NCBI GenBank assembly: GCA_017613055.1
Contig: JAGAES010000117.1
Location: forward strand, 1 to 7,383
Length of the DNA stretch: 7,383 bases
Reading direction: 5' to 3'
Source: Lachnospiraceae bacterium
Lineage (GTDB): Bacteria > Bacillota_A > Clostridia > Lachnospirales > Lachnospiraceae
The position numbers were made by a program, and so were the translations under genes. Below the pieces are notes generated by a model, which saw only the letters and a program-made list of their open reading frames with translations, made no database searches and had not been told where the DNA came from. Below are positions 1 through 5,475 of the stretch, piece after piece. The stretch's first letter is position 1. Every line of letters begins with the position of its first letter.

Positions 1-387
1 GCAATGTTTAAGCTGCTGATTACGGTCAGCGGCGTCGGCCCGAAGGTTGCCGTCGGCATTCTGTCGGTGCTGCCGCCCACGGAACTTGCGCGTGCCATCT
101 TTGCGGACGATGCGAAAGCGATTTCGAAGGCGCCCGGCGTCGGCGGAAAGCTTGCGAGCAAGATTATTCTCGAGCTGAAAGATAAAGTGCTTGTGGCGGA
201 GAGCGCGAAACTTCCGGCCGCGGAGAAACCGGCCGAGAAGGAAGATACGCCGGAACTCGCCGAGGCGATTGCCGGACTTACGACACTCGGCTACACGAGA
301 AAGGATGCCGAGCGGGCCGCGAGAAGAGCGGCGGAGCCCGGTATGGATGCGGAGCAGATATTGAACGGTGCGTTCCGGTATCTGTAG
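1..387 (+). CDS. ruvA: Holliday junction branch migration protein RuvA, 5'-truncated by window edge
   Basis: RuvA binds four-way Holliday junctions and loads the RuvB motor for branch migration during recombination and repair in the cytoplasm. The frame is open from base 1, so the ATG at 4 is almost certainly an internal Met; 128 codons remain, against about 200 residues for the family, so the N-terminal OB-fold domain I (about 65-70 residues) is outside the window. Counting from that Met, domain II shows two helix-hairpin-helix DNA-binding motifs, GVGPK (residues 10-14) and GVGGK (45-49), the second followed by the typical ASKIILELKDK. A charged Ala/Glu/Lys-rich flexible linker (about 64-80) leads to domain III (about 82-127), the small helical module that contacts RuvB, ending ILNGAFRYL. 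The product call is secure. ruvB follows after 36 bases, the classical ruvAB arrangement. Confidence 0.97.
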   Translation, partial: AMFKLLITVSGVGPKVAVGILSVLPPTELARAIFADDAKAISKAPGVGGKLASKIILELKDKVLVAESAKLPAAEKPAEKEDTPELAEAIAGLTTLGYTRKDAERAARRAAEPGMDAEQILNGAFRYL

Positions 388-411
388 ATGCAGCCGGCTT
401 AACGACGCAGC

Positions 412-417
412 GAGGAG
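412..417 (+). promoter_or_regulatory. Ribosome binding site of ruvB
   Basis: GAGGAG lies 6 bases before the ATG at 424, in the 36-base gap after the ruvA stop. It fixes the ruvB start. I see no promoter or terminator in the gap, so ruvB is probably read from the ruvA transcript. Confidence 0.8.
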
Positions 418-423
418 CAGCGA

Positions 424-1440
424 ATGGCAAGAAGAATTATCACAACGGAGAAGATGAACGAGGACGCGACACTCGAGTCGTCACTCCGTCCGAAATACTT
501 AAAAGACTACATCGGGCAGGAGAAGATCAAGTCCACCCTGAACATCTATATCGAAGCCGCCAAGCAGCGCGGCGAGACGCTTGATCACGTGCTTCTGTTC
601 GGGCCGCCCGGACTCGGCAAGACGACGCTTGCGAACATCATCGCGAACGAGATGGGCGTGGACATCAAGACGACTTCCGGTCCGGCCATCGAGAAGCCCG
701 GCGACATCGTGGCGGTCATCAAGGGACTCCGTGAGGGTGACATCCTGTTCATTGATGAGATTCACCGTCTGAACCGTCAGGTCGAGGAAGTGCTTTATTC
801 CGCGATGGAGGATTTCTTCATCGACGTGGTCATCGGAACCGGCGGAACCAATGCGAAATCGATGCATATCAGGCTTCCGAAGTTCACCCTGATCGGCGCG
901 ACAACGCGCGCCGGCATGCTGACCGCACCGCTTCGCGACCGGTTCGGCGTCGTAAGCCGGATGGACTTCTACTCGGAGGACGAACTCAGAACCATCGTTC
1001 GGAATTCCGCAAGGGCACTGAAGATTGAGATAGACGCCGAAGGCGCCGAGGAGCTTGCGAGAAGATCCCGCGGAACGCCGCGGCTTGCAAACCGCTTCTT
1101 AAAGCGCGTGAGAGATTTTGCGCAGGTGACTGCCGACGGCAGGATTGACGGCGAGATTGCCCGTTACGCGCTTGACCGCCTTGAGGTAGACCGGATCGGG
1201 CTCGACCACATCGACCGGGCAATTCTGATGACAATGATTGAGAAATTCGACGGCGGGCCGGTCGGAACCGGTGCCGTTGCGACAACGATAGGGGAGGATC
1301 AGGGAACCGTGGAGGATGTGTACGAACCGTATCTCGTACAGATCGGATTCATTCTCCGGACGCCGCGGGGACGCGTGGTGTCGAAGGCAGCGTATGACCA
1401 TTTGGGAGTTCCGTTCCCGGAACAGAAGACTAATAAATGA
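424..1440 (+). CDS. ruvB: Holliday junction branch migration ATPase RuvB
   Basis: RuvB is the hexameric AAA+ ATPase that pumps DNA through the RuvA-bound Holliday junction. At 338 residues it has the normal family length (E. coli about 336) and appears complete. Visible elements in order: an N-terminal segment [16 protein letters not shown] (21-36); Walker [10 protein letters not shown] (60-68); Walker B ILFIDEIH (107-114); the beta-hairpin region that contacts RuvA domain III (about 131-152); sensor 1 LIGATTRAG (156-164); the LRDRFG arginine-finger motif (170-175); sensor 2 GTPRLANR (217-224); and a C-terminal winged-helix domain (about 258-330) with [23 protein letters not shown] and RTPRGR. 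All key ATPase residues are present. The start is supported by GAGGAG 6 bases upstream. The stop codon overlaps an ATG at 1437 by the ATGA pattern, but the downstream gene more likely starts at 1452. Confidence 0.99.
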   Translation: MARRIITTEKMNEDATLESSLRPKYLKDYIGQEKIKSTLNIYIEAAKQRGETLDHVLLFGPPGLGKTTLANIIANEMGVDIKTTSGPAIEKPGDIVAVIKGLREGDILFIDEIHRLNRQVEEVLYSAMEDFFIDVVIGTGGTNAKSMHIRLPKFTLIGATTRAGMLTAPLRDRFGVVSRMDFYSEDELRTIVRNSARALKIEIDAEGAEELARRSRGTPRLANRFLKRVRDFAQVTADGRIDGEIARYALDRLEVDRIGLDHIDRAILMTMIEKFDGGPVGTGAVATTIGEDQGTVEDVYEPYLVQIGFILRTPRGRVVSKAAYDHLGVPFPEQKTNK

Positions 1441-1441
1441 C

Positions 1442-1446
1442 GGAGG
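1442..1446 (+). promoter_or_regulatory. Ribosome binding site that decides the zapA start
   Basis: GGAGG just after the ruvB stop sits 5 bases before the ATG at 1452. The in-frame ATG at 1437, which overlaps the ruvB stop, has no Shine-Dalgarno-like sequence before it, so the downstream ATG is preferred. Confidence 0.8.
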
Positions 1447-1451
1447 ACGCT

Positions 1452-1868
1452 ATGAACAATCGCACGGAAACTGAGGTCATCATCAACGGAAAGCAGTACA
1501 GCCTGGTCGGTTACGAGAGCGAGGAGTACCTGCAGAAGGTGGCTTCCTACATCAACAGCAAGTACGCTGAGGTCCGCGCCCAGAAATGGTACAAGGACGT
1601 CAGTCCCGACATGCGTTCCGTAGTGCTTGAAATCAACCTGGCGGATGACTACTTCAAGATGAAGACGAAGCTGTCGGAGGTCACCGATGAAGCGGAGGAC
1701 CGCGACAACGAAATCTACAAGCTGAAGCACGATCTGATTGCCGCGCAGGGGGAGATTCAGGACCTGCAGCGCAAGATTGAGAAACTCCAGCAGGCGAACC
1801 TGGACGAGCAGAAGAAGACGGTGCGTCTGGAGACCGAACTGAATGGCTACAAGAAGAAGTACAACTAA
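1452..1868 (+). CDS. zapA: Cell division protein ZapA-like, with long coiled coil
   Basis: ZapA proteins bind FtsZ and cross-link its protofilaments at the division ring. From the ATG at 1452 the product is 138 residues. The N-terminal head (about 6-70) has the ZapA pattern: a beta-hairpin TEVIINGKQYSLVG, then SEEYLQKVASYINSKYAEV, then the conserved VVLEINLADDYFKM helix. From about residue 70 to 135 it is a continuous charged heptad-like helix (KLSEVTDEAEDRDNEIYKLK and onward), expected to form a coiled coil. That tail is longer than in the short B. subtilis (about 85) and E. coli (about 109) proteins. The start was chosen for its GGAGG; the ATG at 1437 would add five residues. The last 26 bases overlap the next gene. 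Assignment rests on the head sequence and on following ruvB, a common position for zapA in Clostridia (from memory, not checked). Confidence 0.88.
   Translation: MNNRTETEVIINGKQYSLVGYESEEYLQKVASYINSKYAEVRAQKWYKDVSPDMRSVVLEINLADDYFKMKTKLSEVTDEAEDRDNEIYKLKHDLIAAQGEIQDLQRKIEKLQQANLDEQKKTVRLETELNGYKKKYN
1829..1832 (+). promoter_or_regulatory. Possible ribosome binding site of the U32 gene, inside zapA
   Basis: GGAG lies 10 bases before the ATG at 1843, a somewhat long spacing, and inside zapA coding sequence. The triplet right before that ATG (1840-1842) is TGA in the U32 frame, so no earlier start is possible without crossing a stop. Ribosomes finishing zapA may reinitiate here. Confidence 0.5.
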
Positions 1869-4254
1869 GGTCGAACTGCTTGCGCCCGCGGGGTCTTACG
1901 AGACGCTTCAGGCGGTTATTGCCGCGGGAGCGGACGCCGTCTATATCGGCGGAAGCCGTTTCGGCGCGCGTGCCTATGCGGACAATCCTGAGGAAGACGA
2001 GCTTCTTCAGGCAATCGACTATGCGCATCTTCGCGGTGCGCGGGTGTACCTGACTGTCAATACCCTTCTCATGGACCGTGAGATGGGCGAACTTTATGCA
2101 TATATCGAACCGTATTACCGGGCAGGACTGGATGCTGTCATTGTGCAGGATCTCGGGGTCCTGTCCTTTTTGCGTTCGCATTTTCCGGATCTGCCCGTGC
2201 ACTTAAGCACGCAGATGACCGTTACGGACGCGGAAGCGGCGGAACTTTTCGACCGCGGCGTGACAAGGATTGTGCCGGCAAGGGAACTGTCGCTTTCGGA
2301 AATCCGCAGCATGCGGCGGGACTGCGGGCCGGAGCTCGAAATCTTCGTTCACGGCGCGCTTTGCTACTGCTATTCGGGACAGTGCCTGATGAGCTCGCTG
2401 ATCGGCGGGCGGAGCGGCAACCGGGGGCGGTGCGCGCAGCCGTGCCGGAAGAAGTACACATACACCGAAGGCTCGTTCCGCAGGGAAGGCTATCTGCTGA
2501 ACCTTCGTGACCAGTGCCTGCTCCCGAGGCTTCATGAACTGTTAAAGACCGGCATCCATTCGCTGAAGATTGAAGGCCGCATGAAAAGGCTTGAGTACGC
2601 GGCGGGCGTAACTGCGGTGTACCGCAAATGGATTGACCGCTGTTATGACCTCGGCGAGGCGGAATACCTTTCGTACTTAAAGCGGAAGCCGGAGGAGATG
2701 GAGGCCGACATGGAGATGCTCGCGGAGCTCTATAACCGCGGCGGCTTCTGTGAGGGCTATGTGTTCGGCGAAAAAGGCGACACGATGGTCTGGAAGGAGC
2801 GCCCGAATCATACCGGCGTGCGTGTCGGGACAGCTACTGTCCGGCTTATCGGGAACCGGCTCATTGCGGTGCCGACGTTCCGGAAACCGATCGGACCGTC
2901 TGAGGTGATCGAAGTACGAAGCAAGGAAGAACATCTGCTCGGCGAATGGACTACGCCGAAGGACATGAAAAACTATAAGATTGACGCAATCCCGATTGCC
3001 GGAAAGGCAGCAATCGGGGCGACAGTCAACCTGTGGCGCATGAAGAAAGAGCCGCTTCTTACTGAGCTTAAGGGACGTTACGGAGCACCCGCGGAGATTC
3101 CGCTTAATGGCCTCTTCACAGCGGTCTCGGGCGGTGAGATGTCGCTTTCCATAGGCGCGGAAGGAGAAGATTACCTTGTGACCGTGACGGGACCTGCGCC
3201 CGAAGCAGCCAGGGAGAATCCCGCGACCGAACAGGAAGTGCGTGAGAAGCTTATGCGTACCGGCGGCACCTCGTATGTGTTTAAAGAACTTGAGATTATG
3301 CTCGGCGACGGGTTGTTCCTTCCGGCATCGGCACTTAACCGGCTTCGCCGCGAAGCGCTTACCGCATATGAGAATGCCTTTTTGAGGGATTTCCGTAGGA
3401 CAAATGCCATAGAAACGATTGAAACTGCGGATAGTTCCGCGGAGCGCAGCGGCCCGCGAACCGTTCAGACCAAGCCTGCACGCGTCACCGTATCCGTGAT
3501 GACAAGGCAGCAGGCGGAAGCCGTGCAGTTCTGTCCGGCCGTTACGGACCTTTATATCGACATGGAAGGCGATTACGAAGCATGCCTTAACGTCCCGTGC
3601 GAGATCCCGAGACGGCTGATTCTCCCGCGTGCGTTGCGCGGTGAACGAAGAGACGAGACGCTTTCGAGGGCGGAGAAGCTGGTTTCCGCGAAAGGACTTG
3701 CGGGACTTGTCGTCCGTACACCGGACCAGCTTTCATTCGTGATTCGGAAGGGAATCCCGTTTGAAACCGACCGAACGCTTTATTGCATGAATTCTACGGC
3801 TGTAGAATATCTGCTCGGAAAGGGGGCGGAGGCGGTCACATTTTCCGAAGAGCTCCGAAAGGACGAACTGCCTCGAAGCAGGAAAACTCTTCTGACCGTC
3901 TACGGCAGGTCGGTCGCGATGGTTTCCGAACAATGTCTCAGAAAGACGCTCCGGCAATGCGGGAAGCCGGGGGCGGCGGGGCTTCTTACCGACGGGGAAG
4001 GGGAGCATTTTCCGACGCTTGCCGTGTGCCGGTATTGCCACGGACTGATTTATAATTCGCATATTATGTCGCTGCTTCCGGTCTGGAACGAGATTCCGAT
4101 GGGAAGCATCGGCGGAGTGCGGGCGGACCTGACGCTCGAGTCCGGTTCGGAAGCGGCTTCGGTGCTTTCGGACCTCAGTGCGGCGCTTGCAGGAAGAAAG
4201 GTGCCCGCGCATCCCGGAGAGACGAAAGGACACTGGAACCGCGGCGCGGAGTAG
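1843..4254 (+). CDS. U32 family protein with DUF3656-type extension (RlhA-like)
   Basis: Although named peptidases, U32 proteins with characterised functions are mostly Fe-S proteins for hydroxylations: RlhA (23S rRNA cytidine 2501), TrhP (tRNA), UbiU/UbiV (ubiquinone). This 803-residue protein begins with the family hallmark VELLAPAGSYE (10-20) and GADAVYIGG (29-37). The U32 signature region is EIFVHGALCYCYSGQC (166-181), then RGRCAQPCR (195-202) and NLRDQC (220-225). Cysteines 174, 181, 197 and 225 match the positions that hold a 4Fe-4S cluster in UbiU. LKIEGRMKRLEY (241-252) and ELYNRGGFCEGYVFG (295-309) complete the catalytic half. The remaining ~480 residues resemble the DUF3656 plus C-terminal module of RlhA and long clostridial homologues. 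They include a second CRYC pair (C729, C732) before HGLIYNS and end with the typical TKGHWNRGAE. E. coli RlhA is shorter (about 650). A role in rRNA hydroxylation is inferred from the architecture; the substrate is unproven. The start overlaps zapA by 26 bases. Confidence 0.92.
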   Translation: MATRRSTTKVELLAPAGSYETLQAVIAAGADAVYIGGSRFGARAYADNPEEDELLQAIDYAHLRGARVYLTVNTLLMDREMGELYAYIEPYYRAGLDAVIVQDLGVLSFLRSHFPDLPVHLSTQMTVTDAEAAELFDRGVTRIVPARELSLSEIRSMRRDCGPELEIFVHGALCYCYSGQCLMSSLIGGRSGNRGRCAQPCRKKYTYTEGSFRREGYLLNLRDQCLLPRLHELLKTGIHSLKIEGRMKRLEYAAGVTAVYRKWIDRCYDLGEAEYLSYLKRKPEEMEADMEMLAELYNRGGFCEGYVFGEKGDTMVWKERPNHTGVRVGTATVRLIGNRLIAVPTFRKPIGPSEVIEVRSKEEHLLGEWTTPKDMKNYKIDAIPIAGKAAIGATVNLWRMKKEPLLTELKGRYGAPAEIPLNGLFTAVSGGEMSLSIGAEGEDYLVTVTGPAPEAARENPATEQEVREKLMRTGGTSYVFKELEIMLGDGLFLPASALNRLRREALTAYENAFLRDFRRTNAIETIETADSSAERSGPRTVQTKPARVTVSVMTRQQAEAVQFCPAVTDLYIDMEGDYEACLNVPCEIPRRLILPRALRGERRDETLSRAEKLVSAKGLAGLVVRTPDQLSFVIRKGIPFETDRTLYCMNSTAVEYLLGKGAEAVTFSEELRKDELPRSRKTLLTVYGRSVAMVSEQCLRKTLRQCGKPGAAGLLTDGEGEHFPTLAVCRYCHGLIYNSHIMSLLPVWNEIPMGSIGGVRADLTLESGSEAASVLSDLSAALAGRKVPAHPGETKGHWNRGAE

Positions 4255-4266
4255 CCGCACGTTCTT

Positions 4267-4272
4267 AGGAGG
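4267..4272 (+). promoter_or_regulatory. Strong ribosome binding site
   Basis: A perfect AGGAGG sits 5 bases before the ATG at 4278, in the 23-base gap after the U32 stop. It is the best Shine-Dalgarno in the window and fixes the start of the membrane protein. The gap holds no convincing terminator or promoter. Confidence 0.88.
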
Positions 4273-4277
4273 ATTTA

Positions 4278-5474
4278 ATGAAAAAGTCTAAGATAATCAT
4301 AATCGTACTGATTGTGCTTGCTGTCTTGCTTGCAGGCATCGGGATATGGTATGTCATCAGCGAGAACCGGGAGACGGAGAGAAAGCCCCGAAAGGGCGTA
4401 AGCCGCATGACTCCGGACCACACGCCGACACCCACGCCTTCGCCGAGTCCGAGCCCGTCCCCGAGCCCGAGTCCGACGCCGACCAACACGCCCACACCGA
4501 CGCCGACCAATACGCCGACGCCGACTCCGCGCGACGTGTGGGAGGAAACGCTTCCGGGCCTTTCGGACATTACCTCGTACGAGATGACATACCGGGAGAC
4601 TTGGAACAATAAGACGATTGAATGGACAATCACAAAGGACTCCTCCGGCGATATGAGCATCGCATTTGCCGGCACAAGCCCCTTCGACGGGCGGGCCAGA
4701 CTGAAGGAAGACGTGATGCGTTTCATCGGGAACAAGGTTTATGTGAACGTTCCCGTGATGATGCAGTATTGCGGCGAAAACCCGTCTGCCTGGGGCGTCA
4801 ACGACAACGGCTGGCTGATGCTTTCGCTGCCCTCGCAATTCGACCGCTCCGTGCTGAATTTCAAGGATTTCTTCCTGCTCTATGTGGATGCCGTACGGAA
4901 TTTCTCCGGAGAAACCAAGTTTGATGACAACGGGGAAACTTTCACGAAATCATTGACGGCCGGCGAGATGTTCACGATTCTTAAGAACGCCGAGAAATCA
5001 ATGGATACGAACTGGGTGCCGCCGATCAAACGGATGATTTCGAGCATCAAATGGAAGGATTACGAGAAGAAACTGCTGAACGAAAGAGAGTCGGAATTCC
5101 TTGCGGCGCTCAGTGCGGCCGGGGTTCCGGGCTGGCAGGCGAAGATTATCCTCGCAGGTGCCAAGACAATGAACAAATCGCTGATCCTCACGGTTTATGA
5201 GGATTACCTCGGAGACGTGAAACAGACAGAGGACGAAACGATGCGGATTTCCTCGTCGGGGCTTCAGATCTACATCGGCTCTTCGGGAACCGGAATGGTG
5301 GAAATCAGCGCGGAAGGCGGATACCGGATCTGCTTCACGATGATGAATCTGGAAGGGGCTTACGCGGAGCGGGAGGTATCGCTGAAACCGTTTACGGGCT
5401 CAATTCTGACGCCCTCTAACCTGATCAGCATCAGCGCGTTCGGCCCGATGATCAGCGACGTATTGGGAGAGTAA
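4278..5474 (+). CDS. Uncharacterised membrane-anchored extracytoplasmic protein with Thr/Ser-Pro linker
   Basis: I do not recognise this family. The 398-residue product starts MKKSK, then has one strongly hydrophobic segment (about 6-28, rich in Ile/Val/Leu). No Cys is in or just after it, so this is a signal anchor rather than a lipoprotein signal. A basic stretch (about 31-43) precedes a 36-residue Thr-Pro/Ser-Pro linker (49-84). The rest (about 85-398) looks like a soluble domain with alternating beta-like stretches such as YEMTYRETWNNKTIEWTITK and GLQIYIGSSGTGMVEISAEG, and a helical, charged middle (about 228-300). C165 and C352 are the only cysteines and could pair if the domain is outside. 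The linker suggests the domain is held away from the membrane, in or beyond the wall; this is inference. The beta-rich pattern vaguely recalls LolA/LppX-like lipid-binding folds, but I cannot support that assignment. The next gene begins one base after the stop, so the two are probably co-translated. Confidence 0.85.
   Translation: MKKSKIIIIVLIVLAVLLAGIGIWYVISENRETERKPRKGVSRMTPDHTPTPTPSPSPSPSPSPSPTPTNTPTPTPTNTPTPTPRDVWEETLPGLSDITSYEMTYRETWNNKTIEWTITKDSSGDMSIAFAGTSPFDGRARLKEDVMRFIGNKVYVNVPVMMQYCGENPSAWGVNDNGWLMLSLPSQFDRSVLNFKDFFLLYVDAVRNFSGETKFDDNGETFTKSLTAGEMFTILKNAEKSMDTNWVPPIKRMISSIKWKDYEKKLLNERESEFLAALSAAGVPGWQAKIILAGAKTMNKSLILTVYEDYLGDVKQTEDETMRISSSGLQIYIGSSGTGMVEISAEGGYRICFTMMNLEGAYAEREVSLKPFTGSILTPSNLISISAFGPMISDVLGE
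4422..4529 (+). repeat. Low-complexity repeat encoding the Thr-Pro/Ser-Pro linker
   Basis: This 108-base tract encodes three Thr-Pro, six Ser-Pro and then Thr-Pro pairs broken by two Thr-Asn pairs (residues 49-84 of the membrane protein). At DNA level it is an imperfect repeat of six-base units of the kind ACGCCG, AGTCCG and AGCCCG. The unit CCGACGCCGACCAA recurs 24 bases apart. The unit length is a multiple of three, so gain or loss of units by slippage would change linker length without breaking the frame. Such linkers are often O-glycosylated or wall-spanning; that is not shown here. Confidence 0.9.
5465..5470 (+). promoter_or_regulatory. Ribosome binding site of the methyltransferase gene, inside the preceding gene
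   Basis: GGGAGA lies 5 bases before the ATG at 5476 and overlaps the last codons of the membrane-protein gene. The stop TAA (5472-5474) is a single base from the ATG, a layout that favours translational coupling. Confidence 0.7.
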
Positions 5475-5475
5475 G

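Noticed and set aside
1437..1451. Upstream ATG overlapping the ruvB stop (ATGA) as the zapA start
   Set aside because: It has no Shine-Dalgarno sequence in front, whereas the in-frame ATG at 1452 has GGAGG at 5-base spacing. The added five residues are not part of the ZapA fold.
4245..4277. Possible short hairpin around the U32 stop (GCGG...CCGC)
   Set aside because: The stem is only four base pairs with no following T run, so it is not a credible terminator.
4278..4370. Lipoprotein signal in the membrane protein
   Set aside because: There is no cysteine in or after the hydrophobic segment, so no lipobox; a signal anchor fits better.
4265..4838. Open frames on the minus strand rich in Gly-Val or Arg repeats
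   Set aside because: They are the antisense of the Pro-rich linker; the skewed composition simply mirrors the repeat. They lack plausible ribosome binding sites and known motifs.
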